A stretch of 64,000 nt of DNA from Iningainema tapete BLCC-T55 (lineage in GTDB: Bacteria; Cyanobacteriota; Cyanobacteriia; Cyanobacteriales; Nostocaceae), in NCBI RefSeq assembly GCF_014698965.1, contig NZ_JACXAE010000110.1, positions 124,001 to 188,000 on the forward strand, in the 5' to 3' direction. The notes below the pieces were generated by a model that was not told where the DNA came from, did no database searches, and saw nothing but the letters and a program-made list of their open reading frames with translations. Below, in pieces: positions 19,123 through 27,975 of this stretch. Both the position numbers and the translations under genes were made by a program. Position 1 is the stretch's first letter. Every line of letters starts with the position of its first letter.

Positions 19123-19328
19123 TAATCTTCTATTAACTGTTTCAGTTCGTGAATATTGGATGAAAACTTCAGTTTACAATTTTGCTCTTCTACTTTACTT
19201 ATCATGAAGTTATTGTATATCTCCTCCCGACGCTCTTCCCTCAAATACTGTCTTAGCAGGAATTGAATTTCTTGTTTTTCTTCAATTGATAGACTTTTTA
19301 TCGTCTCAACCAGTTCGCTAAAACTCAT
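19122..19328 (-). CDS. antitoxin-like protein of a decayed RelE/ParE module
   Basis: 68 residues from ATG 19328 (MSFSELVETIKSLSIEEKQE); an in-frame ATG at 19343 would add five residues. The short helical N terminus followed by a charged stretch (FLLRQYLREERREEI) matches small cyanobacterial antitoxins encoded before RelE/ParE toxins. The toxin remnant overlaps its stop codon by one base. Having lost its toxin, it is an orphan antitoxin. The upstream region carries a tandem 54-bp repeat that may include its promoter. Confidence 0.6.
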   Translation of the reverse strand: MSFSELVETIKSLSIEEKQEIQFLLRQYLREERREEIYNNFMISKVEEQNCKLKFSSNIHELKQLIED

Positions 19329-19343
19329 GACATGAAACACCAT

Positions 19344-19453
19344 TAAGTCTTTACCGAATCAATTTAGCACGGTGATTCGCTTATTTGCTCCGTATTATAA
19401 GTCTTGACCGAATCAATTTAGTGGGCGCGATCGCTTATCCGCTCGGTATTTAT
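19344..19453. repeat. two tandem imperfect copies of a 54-bp unit
   Basis: Copies at 19344-19397 and 19398-19453 both run TAAGTCTT(T/G)ACCGAATC then AATTTAG, a variable middle with CGCTTAT, and CTCSGTATT. They fill the divergent gap between the antitoxin-like gene and the AAA ATPase gene, and so may be duplicated regulatory DNA. Confidence 0.7.
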
Positions 19454-19510
19454 CTTTGAAAACCCATTCGAGATACCATAAAGGTATCCTAGAACGCAGT
19501 CCAAATACCC

Positions 19511-21061
19511 ATGTCTCGTTGGTTTAATACCGCAGGTCCTTGTAAAGCAGACATTCATTATATGCTGTCGCCGACCAGTCGGTTGCCAGACTTAGAGCGC
19601 TTGATTGCCCAAGAAAGCTATTTTGTGATTCATGCGCCTCGTCAAACAGGTAAAACCACTGCGATGCTAGCGTTAGCATCCGAACTAACTCGGAGTGGAC
19701 GCTACACAGCAGTTATGGTGTCGGCAGAAGTGGGAGCACCGTTTAGTCACGATCCAGGAGCGGCTGAGAATGCTATTCTAGGGTCTTGGCGATCGCGTGC
19801 CCAGTTGCATTTGCCCGAAGACTTGCACCCCCCCGTTTGGGATGAAGCGCAGCCAGGACGAAGAATTCAAGCAGCTTTGCAGGCATGGGCACAAGCTTCG
19901 CCGCGACCATTGGTGCTGTTTATTGACGAGATTGATGCTCTACAGGATGAAGCCCTAATATCCATTTTACGACAGCTACGCGATGGCTATCCCACCCGCC
20001 CCAAAGGCTTTCCGTTGTCTGTAGGATTAGTTGGTTTACGAGATGTGCGTGATTATAAAGTGGCGAGTGGCGGAAGTGAGCGCTTAAATACGTCAAGTCC
20101 GTTTAATATTAAAGTGCGCTCAATAACTTTGAGAAATTTTAATGCCATTGAGGTGCAAGAACTATATCAGCAACATACCGACGATACGGGGCAAGTATTT
20201 ACAAACTCGGCAATCGAAACGGCATTTGATTTGACTCAGGGACAGCCTTGGTTAGTAAATGCGCTTGCCAAAGAAGTTGTCGAAGAGATAGTAACGGATA
20301 TAAATGTAGCAATTACACCGGAACATATTTTTACAGCAAAAGAAGTATTAATAGCACGTCAAGACACTCATCTTGATAGTCTAGCGGAACGTCTGCGAGA
20401 ACCCAGGGTAAAGGCAATTATTGAACCAATGTTAGCAGGACAAACTTTGGGGGACACTCCATCCGATGATCGACAATATTTGATTGATTTGGGGTTGTTA
20501 CGACGTGATCAAGCCGGAGGACTGATAATTGCCAATCCCATCTACCGCGAGGTGATTGCCCGTGTTTTGGTGCAGGGTACTCAGGATAGTTTACCCCACA
20601 TTAGTCCTACTTGGTTAACTAAAAGTGGTGAGTTAGATACTGATGCTTTGTTGCAGGCGTTTTTAAAATTCTGGCGTCAGCATGGCGAACCGTTGCTTAG
20701 TAGCGCAGCATACCATGAGATTGCACCTCATTTAGTGCTGATGGCGTTTTTACATCGCGTGGTGAATGGTGGTGGCACTTTGGAGCGCGAATATGCGATT
20801 GGACGCGATCGCATGGATTTGTGTTTAAGATACGGAAAGATCACATTAGGGATTGAGTTAAAAGCTTGGCGCGATAAAAAGGGAGATCCATTAGAAGCGG
20901 GTTTAGAACAGTTAGACTCCTATTTAGCGCGGTTGGGAGAAGATTTTGGTTGGTTAGTTATTTTTGATCGACGTAGCAATGCACTACCCTTAGAGGAACG
21001 GTTGGCAACTCAAGTTACAACTACAAAAAATGGACGTTCTGTTACCGTTGTGCGTGCATAG
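19511..21061 (+). CDS. AAA-type ATPase with PD-(D/E)XK nuclease-like C terminus
   Basis: 516 residues. The N-terminal ATPase has a Walker A APRQTGKTT (residues 42-50) and Walker B LVLFIDEIDAL, with the AAA/STAND-like order seen in archaeal-type and AAA_14-like ATPases. The middle is helical (winged-helix-like, YLIDLGLLRRDQAGGLIIAN). The C terminus carries a putative PD-(D/E)XK core: Asp436 in GRDRMD, then Glu449-Leu-Lys451 in LGIELKAW, followed by a QLDSYL helix. Together these suggest ATP-driven DNA or RNA processing, possibly mobile-element or defence related. The gene stands alone between decayed toxin-antitoxin genes and the TPR gene. Confidence 0.75.
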   Translation: MSRWFNTAGPCKADIHYMLSPTSRLPDLERLIAQESYFVIHAPRQTGKTTAMLALASELTRSGRYTAVMVSAEVGAPFSHDPGAAENAILGSWRSRAQLHLPEDLHPPVWDEAQPGRRIQAALQAWAQASPRPLVLFIDEIDALQDEALISILRQLRDGYPTRPKGFPLSVGLVGLRDVRDYKVASGGSERLNTSSPFNIKVRSITLRNFNAIEVQELYQQHTDDTGQVFTNSAIETAFDLTQGQPWLVNALAKEVVEEIVTDINVAITPEHIFTAKEVLIARQDTHLDSLAERLREPRVKAIIEPMLAGQTLGDTPSDDRQYLIDLGLLRRDQAGGLIIANPIYREVIARVLVQGTQDSLPHISPTWLTKSGELDTDALLQAFLKFWRQHGEPLLSSAAYHEIAPHLVLMAFLHRVVNGGGTLEREYAIGRDRMDLCLRYGKITLGIELKAWRDKKGDPLEAGLEQLDSYLARLGEDFGWLVIFDRRSNALPLEERLATQVTTTKNGRSVTVVRA

Positions 21062-21133
21062 GGGTATTAAGGATATATTAAAAAAAGTGAATAAATCAAC
21101 AGGCATTTTGACATAAGAAGCGGTGGAAGTAAA

Positions 21134-22009
21134 TTAACGTCTACTATACCCATTACTTTGTCGCTCAAGTCCTGTAATAATTTGTTGTACTTCTTGATAT
21201 CTTTTATTTTCTTTTCTTTCTTGAAAAATTCGGGCTGCGTGCCTATATTTCTCTTGAGCCGTTTGTAAATCTGCTTTTCTGAGTGCCTGACGAGCTTCAT
21301 CCATTAATTCTTCTGGTGATTTGCGGTTAGGGGAATCAGTCGAAGAACCTATTGGATTATCAGATTTTTTCTTTTCTGCTAATGATACTCTAGTCAATGA
21401 TTCTCGTTCAGCGTGTAGTTTATCAACATTTTCCAAAAGTTTTGCAGCTTCTTGATAGTTATTTTGATTCAAATCAACTAAACTTTTCTGTAAATAAAGG
21501 TCTATTGCTACCTGAAAATCTTGTAATTTTTTCTGCTGGTTTTCTTGAATTAATCCCCTTTGATGATAAGCTGCTGCATATTTTGGGTTAATTTGAATTG
21601 CCTGAGTAAAATCTGCAATTGCTTTTTCTCTTGTTTCTTGTTTTTTATTGGATGTCATTTCCACTGAACAAACAATAAAAATGTCATTATTTCTCTGGCA
21701 TCCGGGTAATGTTCCATCAGGATTTAATGGTTTTCCTGTAACGTATTTTTTATAAATTAAACCCCGTTGATAATAAGCTTCAGCATATTGGGGATTAAGT
21801 TGAATTGCTTGTGTAAAGTCTGATATAGCCCCTTGATAATCTTGTTGGTTAACTTTTATTAACCCTTGAAAAAACCAGTCGCTTGCTTTTGTGGATATTT
21901 GTTGGGTTTGAGTTGGAGATGCTTCAACCCTTGGAACTATTACACCAAAGGGAGTTAGGGTTGTAATTGCAAGGCTTAGACAGGTGATAGATAGTTTTTG
22001 GTGGAACAT
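21134..22009 (-). CDS. secreted TPR-repeat protein, 291 aa
   Basis: Signal peptide (MFHQKLSITCLSLAITTLTP) followed by at least two clear TPRs: FQGLIKVNQQDYQGAISDFT with NPQYAEAYYQRG, and EKAIADFTQAIQINPKYAAA. A Cys pair (PGCQRNN; IVCSVEM) sits in an insertion between them. A C-terminal charged helical region ends QEVQQIITGLERQ. It should be extracytoplasmic. It follows the CHAT-STAND-WD40 gene on the same strand by about 155 bp, a gap holding two palindromic repeats, so co-transcription is uncertain. Confidence 0.75.
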   Translation of the reverse strand: MFHQKLSITCLSLAITTLTPFGVIVPRVEASPTQTQQISTKASDWFFQGLIKVNQQDYQGAISDFTQAIQLNPQYAEAYYQRGLIYKKYVTGKPLNPDGTLPGCQRNNDIFIVCSVEMTSNKKQETREKAIADFTQAIQINPKYAAAYHQRGLIQENQQKKLQDFQVAIDLYLQKSLVDLNQNNYQEAAKLLENVDKLHAERESLTRVSLAEKKKSDNPIGSSTDSPNRKSPEELMDEARQALRKADLQTAQEKYRHAARIFQERKENKRYQEVQQIITGLERQSNGYSRR

Positions 22010-22044
22010 AATTAATTAGTATAAAAATAGTTATACGAAATCCA

Positions 22045-22154
22045 GTTTGTATAGCCTGCGTAGGCGGGCTTTGTTCTTGTAGCTTTATCAAATGGCTCGT
22101 GGTATGGGTTCTCTCGTTTGTATAGCCCGCGTAGGCGGGCTTTGTTCTTGTAGC
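22045..22154. repeat. pair of 39-bp direct repeats containing a palindrome
   Basis: Near-identical copies at 22045-22083 and 22116-22154 (one C/T difference), each with the hairpin AGCCCGC-GTAG-GCGGGCT. They lie between the CHAT-STAND-WD40 gene and the TPR gene. This palindrome type is a familiar dispersed cyanobacterial repeat. Confidence 0.75.
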
Positions 22155-22163
22155 CCTACCCTT

Positions 22164-25100
22164 CTAGGGTGAGGGAAAAAAATTATCACAGAAATGGCGC
22201 TCCCTCGCATTTAGATTTGGATTAGTTGTCAAATAGTCATGCAACCAATCACAACCACGCTGTTGTAAATCATTGATATCCATATTCCACAAAATCACAT
22301 TATTTTTAATATCTACAGAGGCAAGTATTCTTCCATCTTGACTAAAATTAACTTCTTTAATATCACTTTGATGCCCTGGAAGTGTATAGATGAGCTTGCC
22401 ATCCAAAGTCCAAAAATTTAGTGTCTTATCCTTACTAGCTGAAACTAAGTATTGACCATCTGGGCTAAAGCTGATACTATATACATTATCTTTATGGGTT
22501 AAATGCAACAATTTTCCAGTATCGCGCTGCCAAAGTTTGACTGTTTTATCCGCACTTGCTGTAGCGATATATTTTCCATCTTGACTGAAACTAACGGCGG
22601 CAATATTATCTTGATGACCTTGGATTTGTAATAATTTACCTTCAAGATTCCACAGCTTTACTGTTTTGTCGCCAGCCGTAGCCAGGGTTTTTCCATCTGG
22701 ACTAAAGTTAATACTTGTAATCCAGTAATCATTAGTCTGCCAGCTTTTTAATAAATTACCCTCAATACTCCAAAGTTTAACTTGTTTATCAATTCCTCCA
22801 ATAGTTGCTAGGGTTTTGCCATCTGGACTAAAGCTAATATCTTTAATCGGATCAAGGGGAATTACACTATTATTGACACTCTCGTGAGCCTGCCAACTTT
22901 TTAGGAGTTTACCCTCAAGATTCCAAAGTTTAATTTGATTATCTATGCCAATAGTCACAAAATTTGTACCAGTGGGATTAAAAAGAACCTTGACAATTTC
23001 CTTTTCATGTGCATTAAAACTTCGCAGCAACGCCCCATCCCATTGTCGCAAGGTGACGGTTCCTTGTTGATTTCCTACTGCAATGGTTTTGCCGTCAGGA
23101 CTGATACTAACACTATTACCAGGAAAAGTAGGTAAAATACCCTTCTTACGCCAAAGCTTGATTGTTTTATCAGCACTTGCACTTGCTAGAATTTTACCAT
23201 CGGGGCTAAAACTAACTTCGGATGCTTTACCCCCATGTCCTTTAAAAGTATAAAGTTCTTTCTGTTGCTGAATACTCCAGACTTTTACTGTATCATCAGC
23301 ACTTGCAGAAGCAAGCATTCCGTCAGCGCTAAAATGCACGTCTAAAACTTCGTCTGTATGACCTGCAAATGTATGCAATAATTGACCTGTAAAATCCCAA
23401 AACCTAACAGTTTTATCTTTACTTCCAGAAGCAAGAGCTTTACCATCTGGGCTAAAATTCACACTTAACACTTCATCACTATGCCCTGATAAGGTTTTTA
23501 TAGCTTTTCCTTCAAGATTCCAGAGTTTGACTGTTTTATCAGCACTGGCGGTGGTAATCAACCCCCCAGGGGGGTTTGGGCTAAAACTCAAACTCCAGAT
23601 TTTTTGGCTATGTGCCGGAATGGTTTTCATCAATTTACCATCCAGCGTCCAGAGTTTAACTTTACCATTGTTGGTTGCGATCGCCGCCATTGTCCCATCT
23701 GAACTGAGAGCAGTTGCCGATAATCCATCCGGTTCTGATATCTTTAAAAAAGGACGACTTTCAAATAAACCAGTTGTTGAATTATATTGCCATAAACTGA
23801 CAGTATTATCAAAACTGCCAGCTATGAGAAGTTGACTGTCAGGACTAAAACTAACGCTAAAAACACCATTTTTATGTCCAGTTAGCGTTTGCAGCAACTT
23901 TCCATTGCGCTGCCAAATTTTAATTGTTGTATCTTGACTTGCTGAAGCTAAAAGTTGACCATTAGGACTGAATCTCACACTGGTAATGGCAGCTTCATGC
24001 CCCGCTAAACGATTATACTCGCGAATGCGATTAAAATTATCTAGCACAGATCCTAACAATCCCATCTTAGTCTCTGCATCTAAGTCTTTTAGTTGCCCTA
24101 GTTTTTTAACTGTCTGTATACTGGGGATAAGTGCTTCAATTTCCTTACCTGAATTCAAATATGATTTTGCAGAACGTGTGGTAGATTTCAGTTCATCAAT
24201 TTGGATTTTTTGCCCTTGAGATATAATCAAGCTAACTAATACGCTCGCTCCAAGCAGAGCTACACTTAACCCTATAAAAACCCGTTTTATTGCAGCTTTT
24301 TTTGCTTTTTGCTCCCTATACCGTAATTCTAAACTTAAATTAATAAAGTTTTGTTCAGTGGAACTAATTTGATGTGAACGTTGCAGCAACCATTCCTCTG
24401 CGTCTACTAAAGGCTTTCCTCGCAACAAAGCCCCAGCATCATTATCGCTATTTTCCCATTGTCGCATTACTGCCCTGAGTTGCTCTTGCCAACGGCGAAA
24501 TTCTCCATCGACTCGCATCCATTGTCCCATCCGTCGCCAGTTTTTAATTAATGTCTCGTGGATAATTTCAACTGTTTCGACTTGAGTGATTTGATTGCAG
24601 TTTGTCACCACCAACCGCACCGAAGCTAACCTGGTGACTAACTCCCAGTTTTCTCCCACTTCCTCACGAGTTGCTAGACGGCGAATATCTACGCTTCTTT
24701 CTCCGGGTTGCACTAACTGAATAAATATCTGTTGCACCTTGTGTTGATCTGCTAAACTCAGTTGAGCATAAGTTGCTTCTGCATTCCAAGCTAATGCGGT
24801 TTCAACACCGCCAATTTCTTCATAAGCTTGATGGGTTAACCATCCCTGCTGTTGTTTTTGCCACAACTGAGTTAAAGTAAATTCGAGTAAGGGTAAGTGA
24901 CTGGGAGAGTCTAACACTGCATCAATCAGGCGTTGGGTTAACCCTGACTCTAACTGCACGTTGAGGGTGGCGGCTGGTTTTTCAATGGCTGATTGTAATT
25001 CTTGGGCATCCATCGCACCCAAGTTTAACTGCGCATCTTGCAACGCATCGGCAAAGGGACGGTAGGATAACGCATCCCCGTAAAAGTCTGCCCGGAGGGT

Positions 25101-26756
25101 TAAAACAAGAGTAAAGCCAGGTACAGTTTGAACTGCGTTAAGTAGATTATTTAAAAAGAGTTTGCGTTCTTCTACATCATGACAAAGGGTGTAGAGTTCT
25201 TCAAATTGGTCGGCTATGATAATTAAGTGAGACTTGGGAGATGCAAGAGTAATCGGTTCAATGAAGTTTTGTAAAGCGCGATCGCTCGTTTTTAACTCAA
25301 CTTCTAGTTCTAATTCTGCCAAACGTTGCTGGTTGGAATTACCCCTCCCCAACCCTCCCCTTGGTAAGGGGAGGGTGCCGTTAGGCGGGTGGGGTAATAC
25401 CGGAGTGAGTGCGATCGCTAAAGATTCAAAGGGGTTATTTTCCGGACGAAACGAAACAATGTGCCAATCTCTCTGTTTATCTTGCTTTAATTGCGGAATC
25501 AAACCTGCAAAAACAACCGAAGATTTACCGCTTCCAGAAGCCCCAACAACTGCAACAAGCGGCTTTTTCTTCACTGCAGCAACTAATTGATGTGTAACTA
25601 TTTCTCTCCCATGAAAATAAGGTGCATCTTCTTCGCGGAAAGCAGCTAACCCTCGATAGGGACAGTGAGAAATTGCTCCCAAACTCTGCCAGGTGGGAGG
25701 CTTTTCTAACAAACTCTGAACAATAACAGGCAACCAACTCGCGCAGGGATAATCTTTCTCCCAACCCTGTAATTTTTTGCGAGCAATATTAACTGATTGA
25801 TAGAGAGATTTTCCCCCAGTAAACTCTTGAAAGAAGTATTTCAAAAACTGATGTGCTACCCTATCCGGTACAGGTTCGCGCATGACAATAATTTGGGGAA
25901 TATGTAGAGCTTCCAACTCTGCGGCAATTCCTAAGCCATCACAGGAGTTGAAAAAAGCTAACTGTAACCCACGCCTGACTGCTGTTTTCAATCCTTCCCT
26001 CAAGTTCTGCATTGTTAAACTATCGGTGCGGTTGAGAAAAATTCTTCCTTGCGCTGATTCTGTTCGACTATGCCCAGAAAAAAAGAGGATATCCCACCCT
26101 TTCTCATCCCAAAGATGTTCGTTAAATTCTGCTTGTGAAGGTTCAAGTAAAACTACTATTTCTGCTACTTTGCAATATTGTTTCAAAAGTTTCTCATCTT
26201 CTGCAACATTAATTCCTTCACTGTTACCTAAAATAATCAAAATTCTAGCAATAGGGCGATATTCTCTTTGAAAACGTTGAGATGAATGAGAACTTAATGC
26301 CACTTCTGCATTCGGATAATACTCAAATAAATCCCACAGATGCCAAGGAAGTTTCCGCAGTTGGGGTTCAGTAGTGCGAATAATAAAGCGCACTTCATCT
26401 GTTGGAGATAAGTGGATTAAACATTGCTCTTTGATGATCCGAAACGAGTCAGCTTGCAACCAAGTAATAAAATTATGCTTGATGTTGTCTGCTAATTCGT
26501 GACATTCGTCTTTGAGAGATTTTAATCTGACATTAGAAATCTGCTCTTTTTTCGGTTTAATGCGGTGTCCATCTAAACTGCGATAGCTTTTGTACCACTG
26601 TTGATAAAGATCGGGTAGGATGGAGATAGGAGGTAATCTTAATTGGTTGTCACTAATTTCAATGGAAGGGCGATCGCCATCCTCCCCAATTTCTAAACTA
26701 ACGCGAAACCCCTGACAGAAGTCACCATCCAGCGTGAGGACAACTAACTTTTTCAT
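22164..26756 (-). CDS. CHAT-protease / STAND NTPase / WD40 protein, 1530 aa
   Basis: Starts at ATG 26756 (AGGAG 8 nt upstream) rather than the GTG at 26765. An N-terminal region leads into a CHAT caspase-like domain (about residues 130-350) with the catalytic His in LFFSGHS and Cys in FFNSCDG. After YRGLAAFREEDAPYFHGRE comes a STAND-type P-loop NTPase (VVGASGSGKSSVV; acidic Walker B IIIADQFEELY). A hydrophobic helix (FIGLSVALLGASVLVSLII) separates it from 14 WD40 units, enough for two seven-bladed propellers. The layout is that of signal-activated proteases: WD40 sensing, STAND switching, CHAT cleavage. An ECF-type promoter lies about 220 nt upstream. A palindromic repeat is inserted in frame inside the NTPase. 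Confidence 0.9.
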   Translation of the reverse strand: MKKLVVLTLDGDFCQGFRVSLEIGEDGDRPSIEISDNQLRLPPISILPDLYQQWYKSYRSLDGHRIKPKKEQISNVRLKSLKDECHELADNIKHNFITWLQADSFRIIKEQCLIHLSPTDEVRFIIRTTEPQLRKLPWHLWDLFEYYPNAEVALSSHSSQRFQREYRPIARILIILGNSEGINVAEDEKLLKQYCKVAEIVVLLEPSQAEFNEHLWDEKGWDILFFSGHSRTESAQGRIFLNRTDSLTMQNLREGLKTAVRRGLQLAFFNSCDGLGIAAELEALHIPQIIVMREPVPDRVAHQFLKYFFQEFTGGKSLYQSVNIARKKLQGWEKDYPCASWLPVIVQSLLEKPPTWQSLGAISHCPYRGLAAFREEDAPYFHGREIVTHQLVAAVKKKPLVAVVGASGSGKSSVVFAGLIPQLKQDKQRDWHIVSFRPENNPFESLAIALTPVLPHPPNGTLPLPRGGLGRGNSNQQRLAELELEVELKTSDRALQNFIEPITLASPKSHLIIIADQFEELYTLCHDVEERKLFLNNLLNAVQTVPGFTLVLTLRADFYGDALSYRPFADALQDAQLNLGAMDAQELQSAIEKPAATLNVQLESGLTQRLIDAVLDSPSHLPLLEFTLTQLWQKQQQGWLTHQAYEEIGGVETALAWNAEATYAQLSLADQHKVQQIFIQLVQPGERSVDIRRLATREEVGENWELVTRLASVRLVVTNCNQITQVETVEIIHETLIKNWRRMGQWMRVDGEFRRWQEQLRAVMRQWENSDNDAGALLRGKPLVDAEEWLLQRSHQISSTEQNFINLSLELRYREQKAKKAAIKRVFIGLSVALLGASVLVSLIISQGQKIQIDELKSTTRSAKSYLNSGKEIEALIPSIQTVKKLGQLKDLDAETKMGLLGSVLDNFNRIREYNRLAGHEAAITSVRFSPNGQLLASASQDTTIKIWQRNGKLLQTLTGHKNGVFSVSFSPDSQLLIAGSFDNTVSLWQYNSTTGLFESRPFLKISEPDGLSATALSSDGTMAAIATNNGKVKLWTLDGKLMKTIPAHSQKIWSLSFSPNPPGGLITTASADKTVKLWNLEGKAIKTLSGHSDEVLSVNFSPDGKALASGSKDKTVRFWDFTGQLLHTFAGHTDEVLDVHFSADGMLASASADDTVKVWSIQQQKELYTFKGHGGKASEVSFSPDGKILASASADKTIKLWRKKGILPTFPGNSVSISPDGKTIAVGNQQGTVTLRQWDGALLRSFNAHEKEIVKVLFNPTGTNFVTIGIDNQIKLWNLEGKLLKSWQAHESVNNSVIPLDPIKDISFSPDGKTLATIGGIDKQVKLWSIEGNLLKSWQTNDYWITSINFSPDGKTLATAGDKTVKLWNLEGKLLQIQGHQDNIAAVSFSQDGKYIATASADKTVKLWQRDTGKLLHLTHKDNVYSISFSPDGQYLVSASKDKTLNFWTLDGKLIYTLPGHQSDIKEVNFSQDGRILASVDIKNNVILWNMDINDLQQRGCDWLHDYLTTNPNLNARERHFCDNFFPSP
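23560..23576. repeat. 17-bp palindrome inside a WD40 unit
   Basis: A C6-A-G6 palindrome flanked by AA/TT lies within the fourth WD40 unit, where the usual SPDG turn reads SPNPPGGL, two residues longer than its sister units. It looks like a small palindromic insertion tolerated in a surface loop. Confidence 0.5.
25338..25398. repeat. palindromic repeat element inserted in the STAND NTPase coding sequence
   Basis: The arms ACCCTCCCCTT / AAGGGGAGGGT (25352-25376) sit inside outer arms ATTACCCC (25338-25345) and GGGGTAAT (25391-25398). A relative with the same CTCCCCTT / AAGGGGAG core lies in non-coding DNA at 62548-62593. On the gene strand it encodes the odd Pro/Gly-rich segment LPHPPNGTLPLPRGGLGRGN between Walker A and Walker B. 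Confidence 0.8.
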
Positions 26757-26978
26757 CGTTACCACTCCTACCCCGGAAAATTTAATATACTACTCCTTTC
26801 CCACCCAAATAGTATCTAATTAATGAACCGCAAAGACGCCCAGAACGCAGAGGAGACAGACACAGAAGATATAGGTAATCTTATAGTGGCAAGGGAGTAG
26901 CCGTTTTCATGAGAGAAATTTCTCATAAACCGCGATCGTTCCATTTGTCTCTATTTGTCTTACTGTCTTGGTGATGTG

Positions 26979-27009
26979 ATTTTACGCAGTCGGGGAAGAT
27001 TATTATAAA
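26979..27009 (-). promoter_or_regulatory. ECF-type promoter for CHAT-STAND-WD40 gene
   Basis: On the coding strand TTTATAAT (27002-27009), then exactly 14 nt, then GCGTAAAAT (26979-26987), followed by CACATCA as in the two secreted-protein promoters. The -35 part has two differences from the other copies. It overlaps the end of the AbiEii gene and lies about 220 nt before the start codon, implying a long leader. Confidence 0.55.
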
Positions 27010-27012
27010 AGT

Positions 27013-27975
27013 TTACTGTTTCTCTGGACTAATATCAAGTGCGCCAAATGGGCGCATCTCAGACCAATAGGTTGAGGCAATCCAGATTTTGTTAAAGACC
27101 TCTCCTTGTGCGGCAGCAAGACTGGGAGGCATTAAAAATTCTCCCACAACAGCAATAACTTCAGGCAATGAAACGTGTGCTGTCTTCAGTTGTCCCTTAT
27201 CTACAAAGGATTTCCATTGTTTCTGTTTATCTTTGTCAAAAGCGAATTCTGCTGTTAGGGCAAAGGGCAGCGCTATGGGCAAGGGTGTCCTGCGTCGATG
27301 GAAGGTATTTTTCAAGGCTTCACTAAGAATAGTTCCCTGAAATTCAAATTTTTGGCACAGAAACCAGATGTCGTAAAAATCTTTGAGGCGGCTGTTCATA
27401 ATGCCAAGAGCAACCATCGCCTGAAACTTTTCCGCAATGACTGTTTCACGCGGGTAGATCAGTAAACAAGGGGCGGGCAGATTCAGAATAGGAGGAAATT
27501 CAACTTCCTGGGCTTTGGGCGTAACGGCATCGCCAAACCCAATATCTATCTGAACCTGGATAGTCGTAGTCTCCAGTTGACTTCTTAGTTTAATTCTTAC
27601 CCCCTCATATTCCTGGTCTTCCTTTATCTTTTCTCCCTTAACTGTCTCTGACCCAAAGGTGATGCCATCATCCTCACATGAAATCTCGCAGATTTCCTGA
27701 AAGATTTTTGTCAAAGAGGAGATTTCGCTATTGCCATGCCCCAGCAGATCCACATCTTTGGTTGCCCGATGAGGTTCACCACTCCACACCCTAAAAAGTG
27801 TTGCTCCTTTGAGAATAAACTGATGCTTGTGAACAGATTGACTAAGCCTGTACAAAAGACGATCTGCAGCATACCGTGTTAACAGGTAATTAAAGTCTTC
27901 TCCTTGTTCTTTTGAAAGGTGAAGCAATCGCCTTCTAACAGAGGCTGGGATGTTACGAGGCTGCTGTTGGCTCAT
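27013..27975 (-). CDS. abiEii: AbiEii-type nucleotidyltransferase toxin (type IV toxin-antitoxin)
   Basis: 320 residues. The nucleotidyltransferase motif FILKGATLFRVW with downstream ATKDVDLLG (the D-x-D metal site) and the later SRLKDFYDIWFL region are typical of AbiEii. Family toxins block growth by nucleotidyl transfer, in studied cases to tRNA, and abort phage infection. The start overlaps the upstream antitoxin gene by 4 bp (ATGA), the standard coupled arrangement. A C-terminal tail after about residue 290 (IASTYWSEMRPFGALDISPE) shows no known motif. Both key Asp residues are present, so the toxin is likely active. Confidence 0.9.
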   Translation of the reverse strand: MSQQQPRNIPASVRRRLLHLSKEQGEDFNYLLTRYAADRLLYRLSQSVHKHQFILKGATLFRVWSGEPHRATKDVDLLGHGNSEISSLTKIFQEICEISCEDDGITFGSETVKGEKIKEDQEYEGVRIKLRSQLETTTIQVQIDIGFGDAVTPKAQEVEFPPILNLPAPCLLIYPRETVIAEKFQAMVALGIMNSRLKDFYDIWFLCQKFEFQGTILSEALKNTFHRRRTPLPIALPFALTAEFAFDKDKQKQWKSFVDKGQLKTAHVSLPEVIAVVGEFLMPPSLAAAQGEVFNKIWIASTYWSEMRPFGALDISPEKQ

